DNA of 45,642 bases, from positions 1-45,642 of the forward strand of contig CAMPJI010000016.1 in assembly GCA_946886865.1 (NCBI GenBank), given 5' to 3'. The notes under the pieces were generated by a model. The model saw only the letters and a program-made list of their open reading frames with translations. It was not told the DNA's origin and did not search any database. Shown here piece after piece: positions 1 through 13,557 of the stretch; the first letter of the stretch is position 1; each line of letters begins with the position of its first letter. The DNA is from an uncultured Lysobacterales bacterium (GTDB lineage Bacteria > Pseudomonadota > Gammaproteobacteria > Xanthomonadales > Xanthomonadaceae). Made by a program: the position numbers and the translations under genes.

Positions 1-1107
1 CTGGTACTCGACCGGGTCCTCGACCGTGATGATCTTGACGTCCGGCGTGTTGAGCCGGCTCAGCGCGGTGTACAGCGTGGTGGTCTTGCCCGAGCCGGTC
101 GGGCCGGTGACCAGCAGGATGCCGTGCGGCTGCGTCAGCACCTTCTCGAACTGCGGCAGGAACGCATCGGTGAACCCCAGCCGCTTGAAGTCGAACACCA
201 CCGTTTCGCGGTCCAGCAGGCGCATGACCACCGATTCGCCGTGTGCGGTCGGCACGGTGCTCACGCGCAGGTCCAGCTCCTTGCCCTGCACGCGCACCAT
301 GATGCGGCCGTCCTGCGGCAGGCGGCGCTCGGCGATGTTGAGCTTGGCCATGATCTTGATGCGGCTGATCACGGCGGCCGTCAGGTTGGGCGGCGGGCTC
401 TCGCCCTCGGCCAGCACACCATCGACGCGGTAGCGCACCTTCAGGCGGTTCTCGAAGGGCTCGATGTGGATGTCGGACGCGCGCATCTCGACCGCGCGCT
501 GGATCACCAGGTTCACCAGCCGGATCACCGGGGCCTCGGAGGCGAGGTCGCGCAGGTGTTCGACATCGTCCATGTCGCCGGTCTCGCCCTCGGCGGTCTC
601 GACGATCGCACCCATCGCGCTGCGGCCCTGGCCGTACCAGCGCTCGACCAGCCCGTCGATTTCCGAACGCAACGCGACCTTGAGCCGCAGCGGCCGCTGG
701 ATCGCCAGGCGGACGGCATCGAGTGCGTAGTCGTCGTGCGGGTCGGCCATCAGCAGCTCGACCGCCTGCGCGTCTGACAGGCGCGGGCAGACGTGGAACT
801 GCTTCATGAACTTGACGCTGAGCGCGACGTCGTCGGGCGGCAGGTCGGGCGCGTCCTGGGCGGACACCAGCGGCAGGCCGGTGACCTCCGCGACGGTCTC
901 GGCGTGGTCGCGCTCCGACACCAGCCCGAGCCGCGACAGCAGCGCCAGCAGGCTGCCCCCGGTTTCGGCCTGCAGCCGGCGCGCGCGACCCAGGTCGGCC
1001 TCCTTCAGCCGTCCCTTGTCGACCAGCACCTGGACGATGCGGTCCTCGACGGGATTGCCGTCGATCCCGCCGTCCATGCCGCCCACCGCGTCCGCCGTTG
1101 CGCCCAC
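1..1107 (-). CDS. gspE: Type II secretion system ATPase GspE (XpsE type), C-terminus cut by window edge
   Basis: Cytoplasmic ATPase that powers pseudopilus assembly in type II secretion. Only the first 369 codons are present; the reading frame runs off position 1. The N-terminal domain, which binds GspL in this family, covers roughly residues 15-150. The catalytic half carries DIHIEP, a Walker A loop TGPTGSGKTT (plus-strand about 61-115) and the start of the Asp-box TVEDPVEYQ at the very edge. Two starts are possible. GTG at 1107 has GGAGAG five bases upstream and is preferred; ATG at 1077 is the alternative. The gene follows the AT-rich insert on the same strand but is separated from it by a terminator, so it probably has its own promoter. 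A type IV pilus PilB identity is less likely because of the N-terminal sequence, but the missing C-terminus leaves some doubt. Confidence 0.88.
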   Translation of the reverse strand, partial: MGATADAVGGMDGGIDGNPVEDRIVQVLVDKGRLKEADLGRARRLQAETGGSLLALLSRLGLVSERDHAETVAEVTGLPLVSAQDAPDLPPDDVALSVKFMKQFHVCPRLSDAQAVELLMADPHDDYALDAVRLAIQRPLRLKVALRSEIDGLVERWYGQGRSAMGAIVETAEGETGDMDDVEHLRDLASEAPVIRLVNLVIQRAVEMRASDIHIEPFENRLKVRYRVDGVLAEGESPPPNLTAAVISRIKIMAKLNIAERRLPQDGRIMVRVQGKELDLRVSTVPTAHGESVVMRLLDRETVVFDFKRLGFTDAFLPQFEKVLTQPHGILLVTGPTGSGKTTTLYTALSRLNTPDVKIITVEDPVEYQ

Positions 1108-1136
1108 GCCGTCTCTCCGAATCCGTAACCCAAACT

Positions 1137-1164
1137 AGAATACAGGCGCGGAAGCAACAATCAA
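1137..1164 (-). promoter_or_regulatory. Candidate sigma-70 promoter for gspE
   Basis: On the minus strand TTGATT (plus 1159-1164) and TATTCT (plus 1137-1142) are separated by 16 bases. This places a start of transcription near 1130, about 20 bases before the preferred GTG start of gspE. Each hexamer matches the sigma-70 consensus at four of six positions. The surrounding stretch is AT-rich and lies after the upstream terminator. Confidence 0.4.
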
Positions 1165-1179
1165 TTCAAACTCACTAAA

Positions 1180-1212
1180 CAAAATATAAGAGCGGGATGC
1201 AATGCATCCCGC
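1180..1212 (-). terminator. Rho-independent terminator after the Gly-rich protein gene
   Basis: Read on the minus strand, a perfect nine-base stem GCGGGATGC / GCATCCCGC (plus 1204-1212 and 1192-1200) with a three-base loop is followed by TCTTATATTTTGTTT. It begins 17 bases after the TAA stop of the Gly-rich gene and separates the AT-rich insert from gspE. Confidence 0.75.
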
Positions 1213-1228
1213 CGCACAACAGAGCTCG

Positions 1229-1694
1229 TTAGGCCGGACTGACTTCACCGACTTCGCCGTAATGACCTTCTCCGCAATCACCGTAGCAGCCACTTCCAAT
1301 AGGACCGCCACCGCCGCCACCGCCGCTGCTACTGCCACCGCCACCGCCACCGCCGTGGCTACCCTGATCACTTTCAGAGTCAGATCGTCGTTCGCGCTTC
1401 ACGCCCAACCAGTCCCCGCTCTCGGTTCGTACATAAGTTGTGCAATGCGATGAGTTGCAAACTACATACGTGTCACCAACCTCGGTAAAGAAACGCCCCG
1501 CCAAAGGGCGATTCCACCAGACGTCCATATGATGAATATATGCACCAGTACCAGCATCGGGCATAGGCGAGGAGACTTTGCATACATCACAAAGATATGG
1601 CCCCCCAAGTTTCCGCCCCTCCGCTGGCAAACAGCCGGGAAGAAATGAACACGCAATATACAAATGCTGCCACGATTAAAAATTTCAACTTCAT
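1229..1694 (-). CDS. Small secreted Gly-rich, Cys-containing protein, interrupted by a frameshift
   Basis: Not a family I recognise. An ATG at 1694, seven bases after AAGGAG, opens a convincing Sec signal peptide (MKLKFLIVAAFVYCVF, then LFA as a likely cleavage site). That frame ends at a TGA (1587-1589) after 35 codons. The rest of the protein lies in a neighbouring frame ending with TAA at 1229. It has paired cysteines (CDVC, CNSSHC, CYGDC), a Trp/aromatic-rich middle (DVWWNRPLAGRFF) and two poly-Gly runs near the C-terminus. The frames meet at a run of six G (plus 1601-1606); removing one G would join them into a single protein of about 154 residues. I read this as one gene broken by a homopolymer indel, either in the genome or in the assembly. 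It lies 48 bases after the Sel1-like gene and is much more AT-rich than its surroundings. Confidence 0.55.
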
Positions 1695-1742
1695 TCCGTT
1701 GCTCCTTGTCAAAAAAAACAACTTCCATCCAACCTTGAATTA

Positions 1743-2624
1743 TTAAAGACAGCACTCCTTATGAACTAATCGCCCGATTCGTCGACCCTCCTCCAAATTA
1801 GCGAACGACAGTTCACTCTCATACTTCTGAAGAAAGTTAGCCGGAACCAATGCTGGCGCCGCCAGACGCGCAGCATAATGATGTGCGTAAGCTTTTACCG
1901 GATCTCTTTCTGCCAGAACCCCGCGATCATAAACCCTTCCTAACGCCATAACCGCGTCGACACTGCCAGAGCTCGAGGCCTGATTTAAGTAGCGAAGCGC
2001 ACGTCTTTTATAATCTACAACCGCGCCGGGGTCACTTATCATCTCTTGCTCGCCCCCCAATATGGCGGCTGCATCCACACTGTAAATCAACTGAGCGTAG
2101 GTAAACCCGTTCTCTGCCGCCAGCCCCAAATACGTCCGTTCAAGCGAACGAATATCACCATCGATCTCGCCGCAGCCTTCAACCTTTCCGACAGTCGATG
2201 GGAGCCCCAATTCGGCATATATCTCTTGTAACTCTTTACTCTCACCCGCCGCACCTTCGCGACACTCCTTTGCCTTCATATAGATGTCGAACGCGGCCTC
2301 CGGGTCGCCTTGATCAGCCAGCATGCGCAAGGAATCTATGACGATGTTCGCAGCCCCCTGAGGTGCCTCATAGCTTTCAGAGACTACGAATCCCTTAGAG
2401 CCAGGTATCCGTTCAAAAACTGAACCGAAACCCGCCACTTCTTTCGTCGCCGAGGAGTTTCGAGCAGCCATCGTTTGGCGAACCCTCTCGCGAACCCTCT
2501 CACCGTCAGCTGATATACCATCATCTAACGACAAGTTATCTTTGCTTAGATCAAAATCTGCCTGCAATAAAAAAACTACCAAGCAAGCCGCAACCGCCGA
2601 GGCCCCGGCGAAAATCCATTTCAT
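1743..2624 (-). CDS. Exported Sel1/TPR-like hypothetical protein
   Basis: 293 residues. An N-terminal hydrophobic segment (about residues 4-22, AGASAVAACLVVFLLQA) should act as a signal anchor or signal peptide. From about residue 90 the protein is helical with Sel1/TPR-type spacing of Ala, Gly and aromatic residues, for example ADQGDPEAAFDIYMKA, LAAENGFTYAQL, and SGSVDAVMALGRVYDRG followed by DPVKAYAHHY. Such repeats usually bind proteins; the partner is unknown. The start is ATG 2624, only 26 bases after the purL stop. A run of seven G (plus 2627-2633) lies two bases before the start, an odd ribosome-site context. GC content is visibly lower than in purL or gspE, which suggests horizontal acquisition. 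The gene probably forms a two-gene unit with the Gly-rich secreted protein downstream. Confidence 0.7.
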   Translation of the reverse strand: MKWIFAGASAVAACLVVFLLQADFDLSKDNLSLDDGISADGERVRERVRQTMAARNSSATKEVAGFGSVFERIPGSKGFVVSESYEAPQGAANIVIDSLRMLADQGDPEAAFDIYMKAKECREGAAGESKELQEIYAELGLPSTVGKVEGCGEIDGDIRSLERTYLGLAAENGFTYAQLIYSVDAAAILGGEQEMISDPGAVVDYKRRALRYLNQASSSGSVDAVMALGRVYDRGVLAERDPVKAYAHHYAARLAAPALVPANFLQKYESELSFANLEEGRRIGRLVHKECCL

Positions 2625-2650
2625 AACCCCCCCAGCAATTAGCCTTCCAT

Positions 2651-6640
<3,990 letters not shown>

Positions 6641-6764
6641 GTCCGGGGAACCGGGTGTCGACGGGCCGGCTATTGTAGCGGGGCCGCGGGCCGGGGACTC
6701 GGCCGATTCGACGGTGCCGCGGGCCGGAGCCCGCAACCGGGGCTCCGACGTCCGTGGGCCGGGA

Positions 6765-7619
6765 TCAGCCGGCCGGCGTGGCGGTGGCCGCGACCGGCGC
6801 CTGCTCGGCCTTGCGCTTGTCCAGCGCCTCGCGCAGCGCGGCCGGCGGCACGTAGCCGCCCATCTGCGTGCCGTCTTCGGCCAGGATCATCGGCGTGCCG
6901 GTCAGGCCGACGCGGCGGCCGATGTCGTACTGCTGGTTGACCGAGGTGGTGCAGTCGCGCGCCGGGATGCGCTTCTCGTTCTTGGCGTCGGTCAGCGCTT
7001 GGCGGCGGTCGTCGGCGCACCAGACCGAGACCATCTTGGTGTAGTCCTCGCTGCCCAGGCCCATGCGCGGGAAGGCGAGGTACTCGATCGCGATGCCCTG
7101 CCGGTTGTACTCGGCGATCTCGCTGTGCAGCTTGCGGCAGTAGCCGCATTCCACGTCGGTGAACACGGTGACGGTGTGCACCGGGTTGGGCGGCGCGAAC
7201 ACGATGCGCTCGCTCTGCGGGATCTGCGCCAGCAGCTCGCGGCGCATGCCGGCCAGGGCGGACTCGGTCAGGTTGCGCTTGGCCTGCGCATCAAACAGCG
7301 CGCCGCCGCTGCCGGGCAGGAACAGGTAACGCCCGTCGTCGCTGACGTACACCACCTGCCCGCCGACGATGGCTTCGCGAAAGCCCGGCATGGGCGCTTC
7401 GGCGATGCGCTCCACCGCGATGCTCGGGTTGAGGCCGCGGATCGCCTCGAGCGCGCGCGCCTCGGGGGTGCCGGCGGCGGGCGTCGGTTCGTTGGGCGAC
7501 GCGACGGCCGCGGCCGCCGGGGCGCCATCCTGCGCGGCGGCCGGGGCCTGCGCGTCCGGGGCCTGGGCGCAGGCCGAGAGGCTGATCGCGCTGAACGCAA
7601 CAAGGAGCACACGCTTCAT
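6765..7619 (-). CDS. dsbC: DsbC-type thiol:disulfide isomerase, predicted lipoprotein
   Basis: Disulfide isomerase/reductase acting in the periplasm on wrongly paired cysteines. 284 residues. The thioredoxin-fold domain has the redox motif CGYC at 158-161, a second cysteine pair at 201 and 223, and the cis-proline loop TGTP at 240-243. Residues about 50-115 match the DsbC dimerisation domain. The signal peptide ends in LSAC with Cys17, a good lipobox, and the mature protein begins with a long Ala/Pro linker; this suggests a membrane-anchored isomerase rather than the soluble form known from E. coli. The C-terminus has an Ala/Thr-rich tail. The gene lies between xerD and purL on the same strand. 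Confidence 0.92.
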   Translation of the reverse strand: MKRVLLVAFSAISLSACAQAPDAQAPAAAQDGAPAAAAVASPNEPTPAAGTPEARALEAIRGLNPSIAVERIAEAPMPGFREAIVGGQVVYVSDDGRYLFLPGSGGALFDAQAKRNLTESALAGMRRELLAQIPQSERIVFAPPNPVHTVTVFTDVECGYCRKLHSEIAEYNRQGIAIEYLAFPRMGLGSEDYTKMVSVWCADDRRQALTDAKNEKRIPARDCTTSVNQQYDIGRRVGLTGTPMILAEDGTQMGGYVPPAALREALDKRKAEQAPVAATATPAG

Positions 7620-7739
7620 CGGGACATCCTGGACTGCGGCGGGGCCGCGACGGGGGATCGGCTGGCGATTGTGGCATGCGCCAGCGGGCGCAGCGGGAAC
7701 GGCGGGTGAGTGTGGGTCAGCCGAGCGGTGCCCGGACCC

Positions 7740-7846
7740 GTAGGAGCGGCTTCAGCCGCGAATGCCCTGTCCGCGCAGTCATGGCAGGAAAGACCGGATC
7801 ACGTGGCGAACCGGATCGCGGCTCAAGCCGCTCAAGCCGCTCCTAC
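7740..7846. repeat. Inverted pair of GTAGGAGCGGCTTcAGCC-type repeats
   Basis: The left arm at 7740-7761 begins GTAGGAGCGGCTTCAGCC and ends CGCGA. The right arm at 7816-7846 is its inverse (TCGCGGCTCAAGCCGCT...CTCCTAC) with one internal nine-base duplication of GCTCAAGCC. The arms are separated by about 54 bases. Each arm contains its own short palindrome. From general knowledge this resembles the REP/BIME-like elements spread by RAYT transposases in xanthomonads; no RAYT gene is in this window. It sits between the starts of dsbC and the end of xerD. Confidence 0.7.
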
Positions 7847-7859
7847 AGAGGATCAGGAA

Positions 7860-8819
7860 TCACCCCCGCGGATGGTGCAGCGCATGAAGCTTCTTGAGCT
7901 GCTCGCGCGCCACCAGCGTGTAGATCTGGGTGGTCGACAGCGAGCTGTGCCCCAGCAGCATCTGCAGCGCGCGAAGGTCGGCGCCGTGGTTGAGCAGGTG
8001 GGTGGCGAAACTGTGGCGCAGGCCGTGCGGGCTGATACGCCGCGGGTCGATACCGGCCGCCTCGGCCTGGCGCTTCACCACGTGCCAGAACTGTTGCCGC
8101 GTCGGCGCCTCGCCTGCGGGCGTCAGGAACAGCGGCGCAAGGGTGCGCTTGCCCGCCAGCGCGGGGCGCGACTGCGCGAGGTAACGCTCCAACCAGTGCC
8201 GTGCCTCCTCGCCCAGCGGCACCAGGCGTTCGCGCCCGCCCTTGCCGACCACGCGCAGCACGCCCTGGCGCAGGTTGACGCCGGTGGCGGGCAGCCCGAC
8301 CAGTTCGCTGACGCGCAGGCCGCAGGCGTACATCAGCTCGAGCATGGCGCGGTCGCGCAGGCCTTCGGGGGTCGCGTCGTCAGGCGCGGCAAGCAGCGCC
8401 TCGATTTCGCTTTCGGCCAGGGCCTTGGGCAGCGAACGCGGCAGTCTGGGCGGCTGCAGCAGCGCGGTCGGGTCGTCGGCACGCCGGCCGGCCCGCACGG
8501 CCCAGCCGAAGAACGCGCGCAGCGCCGACAGCAGGCGTGCGTTGCTGCGCGGCGAATACTGCTGCTGCGCACGCCACGCCAGGTAGTCGAACAGGGCCGC
8601 GCGATCGGCCAGGGCCAGCCCACCGCCGCGCGGCCCCAGCCAGCGCGCGGTGCCCTCGAGGTCCCGCCGGTAACTGTCGAGGGTGGGGCGCGCCAGTCCG
8701 TGCTCGGCCCAGATCGCATCGAGGAAGCGGCCGATGTCGTCGCCATCGGCCGCCGGCAGCGGCGGCAACGCCATCGCCAGTTGCCGGCGTTGCGCGGGCG
8801 TGCGGGGGCGCTCGGTCAT
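7860..8819 (-). CDS. xerD: Site-specific tyrosine recombinase XerD
   Basis: Works with XerC at the dif site to resolve chromosome dimers before cell division. 319 residues. The N-terminal SAM-like DNA-binding domain spans about 28-112. The catalytic domain keeps the full set of active residues: Arg169 (CGLRVSEL), Lys193 ([11 protein letters not shown]), His265 and Arg268 ([12 protein letters not shown]), His291 ([12 protein letters not shown]) and nucleophile Tyr300. The C-terminus [11 protein letters not shown] is typical of XerD rather than XerC. Start is ATG 8819, 30 bases from the divergent RDD gene, so both share a very small control region. The REP-like repeat pair lies just past its stop. 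Confidence 0.95.
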   Translation of the reverse strand: MTERPRTPAQRRQLAMALPPLPAADGDDIGRFLDAIWAEHGLARPTLDSYRRDLEGTARWLGPRGGGLALADRAALFDYLAWRAQQQYSPRSNARLLSALRAFFGWAVRAGRRADDPTALLQPPRLPRSLPKALAESEIEALLAAPDDATPEGLRDRAMLELMYACGLRVSELVGLPATGVNLRQGVLRVVGKGGRERLVPLGEEARHWLERYLAQSRPALAGKRTLAPLFLTPAGEAPTRQQFWHVVKRQAEAAGIDPRRISPHGLRHSFATHLLNHGADLRALQMLLGHSSLSTTQIYTLVAREQLKKLHALHHPRG

Positions 8820-8849
8820 GGTCGTGAGCTTAGCGACTATCCTGTCGCG

Positions 8850-9317
8850 ATGGCTTCCGAAGACCCGTTGCGCGCACCCGCGCCCCGCCCTTCATCGCAC
8901 GTCGGCTGGCGCCTGCTGGCGCTGCTGTACGACCTGTTCCCGACGCTGGCGCTGTGGTTCGTGGTGGGCGCCGTCAGCCTGCAGCTGCACGGCGGCGAGC
9001 CGGTGCGCTCTGACACGCTGGGCGGGTGGCTGGAACTCGTCGCCCTGTGGGGCGTGACCGGGGCCTATGCCATCGTGAGTTGGCGTCGTGGCGGGCAGAC
9101 GCTCGGCATGCGGCCGTGGCGGCTGAAGGTGGAGGCCCGCGATGGCGGCGCCGCACCGTGGGGCGCGCTGGTCGTCCGCTATGCGGTCGGCACGGTGTCG
9201 CTGCTGCTGGCCGGACTGGGGTTCTGGTGGGCGTGGGTCGATCGGGATCGGCTGACCTGGCACGACCGCGCCAGCGGCACCCGGATGACCAGGATGCACA
9301 AGCCCGCCCGCTCCTGA
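8850..9317 (+). CDS. RDD family membrane protein
   Basis: 155 residues. Motifs are the Arg-Asp pattern of the RDD family at the first helix ([13 protein letters not shown]), the central [15 protein letters not shown] signature and the final [10 protein letters not shown] box. Three transmembrane segments are apparent (about 20-45, 58-78 and 108-130). RDD proteins are inner-membrane proteins of generally unknown role; some have been linked to ion exchange, but nothing here specifies a substrate. An open frame continues upstream to 7710 over the xerD antisense strand; ATG 8850 is chosen because homology to the family starts only here. It is transcribed toward lptG. Confidence 0.88.
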   Translation: MASEDPLRAPAPRPSSHVGWRLLALLYDLFPTLALWFVVGAVSLQLHGGEPVRSDTLGGWLELVALWGVTGAYAIVSWRRGGQTLGMRPWRLKVEARDGGAAPWGALVVRYAVGTVSLLLAGLGFWWAWVDRDRLTWHDRASGTRMTRMHKPARS

Positions 9318-9414
9318 ACCCCGAGCCCTGATTCCCGAGCCCCGAAGCGCATTGCGCGCATCCGGGCCCTTGCGGTCCACCACGACGCGGCAAGCCCCGG
9401 TCAGCGGCGCACGG

Positions 9415-9433
9415 GCGGCGCGTCTCGCGCCGC
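9415..9433. terminator. GC-rich hairpin between convergent RDD gene and lptG
   Basis: A perfect eight-base stem GCGGCGCG / CGCGCCGC with a three-base loop lies between the stops of two convergent genes. There is no T-tract on either strand, so it is only a possible terminator. Confidence 0.35.
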
Positions 9434-9452
9434 GGCATGCCCCGGGCGCGGC

Positions 9453-10553
9453 TCAGCCCGAGCGCCGCCGGAACAGGAACGCCGACACCGCCAGCATGAT
9501 GGCCGTCGGCAGTGCATAAGCCACGCGGTAGTCGAACTTGTAGACGCTGGCGAGCTGCACGAACTGCGTCTGCAGCAGCCAGAAGCCCAGCGAGAAGACG
9601 ATGCCGACGAACAGGCGCCGGCCCATGCCGCCGCTGCGCAGCGTGCCGAACGCGAACGGGATCGCCGCCAGGCACAACGCCAGCACGTTGACCGGGTAGA
9701 ACCAGCGGCCCCAGTAGTGCTCCTGGAACTCGCTGGCATCGAGCTGGTTGCGCTCGCGGTAGGCCGCGGCGGCGCGCAGTTGCGATGCCGAGAGGTACCG
9801 CGGCCGGTCGATGTCGGCACTCAGCGCGGTGGCATCGAGCTGCGAATCCCAGCGCTCCTCCTGCACTTCGGTCTGGCTGACCGAGCGCGCATCGAAATAG
9901 GTGCGCGTGACGTTGCGCAGCCGCCAGCCGCCGGGGCGGTGCTCGGCAATGCGGGCCAGCGCCAGCGACTCCAGCCGGCCGTCGGGCGCGAACTCGTACA
10001 GCCGCACGTTCTGCAGCTCCAGCCAGCGGTCCTCGCCGTCGTCGCGTTCCTCGCCGCCCTGGGCGTTGAGGATGGTGTTGCCCTCGCGCGCCCAGACACC
10101 GGAATAGCGCGCCACGATCATGTCGTTGGACCGCGACGACGCCTTGAGCGCGTCGGCCTGGCGCTGGCCCCAGGGCCCGAGCGTCTCGCCGTTGACCACC
10201 ATCAGCGCGGTCACCACGGCGATCGCACCCACCACCGCCACGCCCAGGCGGCGACGCGACAGGCCGACGGCACGCAATGCCGTGAGTTCCGAGGTCGCCG
10301 CCAGCTGGCCCAGCGCCATCAGCGAACTGATCACCGCCGCGTACGGGAACAGGTAATGCGCGCGGCGCGGGACCGTGTAGGCGACGTAGGTCATCGCATC
10401 GACCACGCCGTAGCGGCCCTCGCCGACATCGCCCAGCTCCGACACCAGCGCCAGCATCGCGTCCAGGCCCAGCAGCACGCCCCAGACCAGCAGCAGCGTG
10501 CCCAGCACCGCGCGGCCGACGTACAGGTCGTGGATTTTGGGGAACGGCATCAT
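9453..10553 (-). CDS. lptG: LPS export ABC transporter permease LptG
   Basis: One of the two inner-membrane permeases of the LptB2FG complex that extracts lipopolysaccharide and passes it to LptC. 366 residues with the family layout: three transmembrane helices at the N-terminus (about 12-35, 60-82, 100-122), a periplasmic beta-jellyroll domain in the middle (about 130-275) and three helices at the C-terminus (about 283-365). Family stretches include SSLMALGQLAATSELTALRA and RWFYPVNVLALCLAAIPFAFG. The ATG overlaps the lptF stop by four bases (ATGA, 10550-10553), indicating translational coupling. Confidence 0.94.
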   Translation of the reverse strand: MMPFPKIHDLYVGRAVLGTLLLVWGVLLGLDAMLALVSELGDVGEGRYGVVDAMTYVAYTVPRRAHYLFPYAAVISSLMALGQLAATSELTALRAVGLSRRRLGVAVVGAIAVVTALMVVNGETLGPWGQRQADALKASSRSNDMIVARYSGVWAREGNTILNAQGGEERDDGEDRWLELQNVRLYEFAPDGRLESLALARIAEHRPGGWRLRNVTRTYFDARSVSQTEVQEERWDSQLDATALSADIDRPRYLSASQLRAAAAYRERNQLDASEFQEHYWGRWFYPVNVLALCLAAIPFAFGTLRSGGMGRRLFVGIVFSLGFWLLQTQFVQLASVYKFDYRVAYALPTAIMLAVSAFLFRRRSG

Positions 10554-11638
10554 GCAAGCACCTTGCGCACGCGCCCCATGCGGCCGTCACCGGCATATAG
10601 CCAGATGCCCGCGACCAGCAGCGGCAGCACCAGCCACCACAGGCCCGCCGCCGGCGGCAGGCGGCCCTCTTCCAGCCAGCCGGTGCCCATCAGCATCAGG
10701 TTCATGCCGATCAGGTAGGTCAGAAAGCCCATCACCATCGGCCCGTATCGCGCCTGCCGGGGCGTGCTGCGCGCCAGCGGGATCGCCATCAATGCGAACG
10801 CCAGCGCCAGCAGGGGTGGCGCGATCCGGCGATGCAGCTGGGCCTGCGCCTGCGGGCGGTCGTCGCCGAGCAGCGCGGGCGTGGACAGGATCTCCGGGTG
10901 GGTCGGGTCCACGTTGCCCTCGCCCACCGGCATCAGGATCTCGTTGCTGGCGTAGCGCATCAGGCGCCAGTCCAGCGCCTTGGAATCGAGCGGCCCCTCG
11001 ACCTGGAACCCGTTGTTGAGCACCAGGTAACGCTGGCCGTCCTCGCCCAGGGTGATCTCGCCGTCGTTGGACGTGGTGACATCCATGCGGTCGCCGTCCT
11101 GGCGGTAGACGAACACGCGCTGGAACCGGCTGCCGTCGTTGGACATGGTGCCGATGAAGATCACCCCGCCGCCGCCGGGAATCTCGGTGAAGCTGCCCGG
11201 CTGCAGCCCGGCCACGATCAGGTTGCGGTTGGCCTCGGCAATCATCTCGCGCGAGGTGCGCTCGGCCATCGGCCCGAGCCATAGCGAGCACGCCGCGATC
11301 ACCAGCGCCATCGGCACGGCCAGCAGCATGAGGGGGCGCAGCAGACGGCGCGGGCCGACCCCGATCGAGGCGATCACCGGCATTTCCGAGTCCCGGTACA
11401 GGCGGCCCATCGCCAGCATCAGGCCCAGCATCAGGCCCAGCGGCAGGATCAGCGGCAGCCAGTTGAGCAGCACCAGGCCCAACTGGGCCAGCATCATCCC
11501 GGCGGGCACCCGGCCGCGGGCGATATCACCGAGCACATCGGTGAAGGCGCCGCCCACGCACACGATCAGCAGCACCACGATCGTGGCGAACGTGGACTGG
11601 GCGAATTCGCTCAGCAGGTAGCGATCGAGCTTGGGCAT
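10550..11638 (-). CDS. lptF: LPS export ABC transporter permease LptF
   Basis: Partner permease of LptG in lipopolysaccharide export. 362 residues. It begins MPKLDRYLLSEFAQSTF and has the same six-helix plan with a central periplasmic jellyroll (about 130-265). The cytoplasmic coupling region between helices 2 and 3 reads MGRLYRDSEMPVIASIGVGPRRLL, the LptF counterpart of the LptG ATSELTALRA loop. It is the first gene of an lptF-lptG unit and is divergent from pepA, an arrangement found in many gammaproteobacteria. Confidence 0.94.
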   Translation of the reverse strand: MPKLDRYLLSEFAQSTFATIVVLLIVCVGGAFTDVLGDIARGRVPAGMMLAQLGLVLLNWLPLILPLGLMLGLMLAMGRLYRDSEMPVIASIGVGPRRLLRPLMLLAVPMALVIAACSLWLGPMAERTSREMIAEANRNLIVAGLQPGSFTEIPGGGGVIFIGTMSNDGSRFQRVFVYRQDGDRMDVTTSNDGEITLGEDGQRYLVLNNGFQVEGPLDSKALDWRLMRYASNEILMPVGEGNVDPTHPEILSTPALLGDDRPQAQAQLHRRIAPPLLALAFALMAIPLARSTPRQARYGPMVMGFLTYLIGMNLMLMGTGWLEEGRLPPAAGLWWLVLPLLVAGIWLYAGDGRMGRVRKVLA

Positions 11639-11968
11639 CGGGGGAGGCAGGCAGGGGCTGGAGCGGCGCCGGAGCGCGGCCTGGAGCGCAGCGCAACGTA
11701 CGGGACGGCGCAGTGTACTGAATGTGCATGAGCGGCCTCTGACCTGCGGGAGTCGCCGCCCCGGCGGCCCGCACCCGTCGCGGCGCGGACCGGCGCTCGC
11801 CGCCCACGGGCGTCACCGGGCGTCCAATGGGGCCTTGCTTTAGACTTGCACGTTCGCCGGACGCCCGAGCCGCGCGGCCCCATGGTCACCCATGCGCCGC
11901 TGCCGCCGCGTCCGCCCCGGCGGCGCTACGGCCCGCCCCTCCTGTCTTCGCTTCCCGGAAACCGCTTC
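11639..11968. promoter_or_regulatory. Divergent lptF/pepA control region
   Basis: 330 bases without a gene between the starts of lptF (minus) and pepA (plus). It must hold promoters for both. The only weak hints are TAGACT at 11841-11846 (plus, possible -10 for pepA) and, on the minus strand, TACACT near 11713-11718. No convincing -35 boxes, operators or repeats were seen. Confidence 0.4.
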
Positions 11969-13450
<1,482 letters not shown>

Positions 13451-13468
13451 GTGCAGGCGCGGGATAAG

Positions 13469-13504
13469 GGACGCGGGAGCGCGCGAGGCGGTTCCCCCGC
13501 GTCC
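13469..13504. repeat. Hairpin in the pepA-holC spacer
   Basis: GGACGCGGG (13469-13477) and CCCGCGTCC (13496-13504) form a perfect nine-base stem with an 18-base loop just after the pepA stop. There is no T-tract. It could attenuate readthrough into holC or protect the pepA mRNA end. Confidence 0.4.
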
Positions 13505-13557
13505 TGACCCACGGTCGCATCCCCGTTCCCTGATTCCCCCCGCTACCGACAGCCGCC

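Noticed and set aside
1297..1357. Run of short triplet repeats (CCGCCA/CCGCCG), considered as a CRISPR or microsatellite array
   Set aside because: It encodes the poly-Gly runs of the Gly-rich protein on the minus strand; no spacer-repeat pattern exists.
1587..1606. Programmed ribosomal frameshift at the six-G run of the Gly-rich gene
   Set aside because: The run lacks a typical slippery heptamer and no stimulatory hairpin or internal Shine-Dalgarno is evident nearby; an indel or phase-variable tract is simpler.
9318..9360. Run of CCCGAGCCC/GATTCCCGAG-like short repeats after the RDD gene
   Set aside because: Too short and irregular to call a defined element, although similar CCCTGATTCCC text occurs before holC (about 13528-13538).
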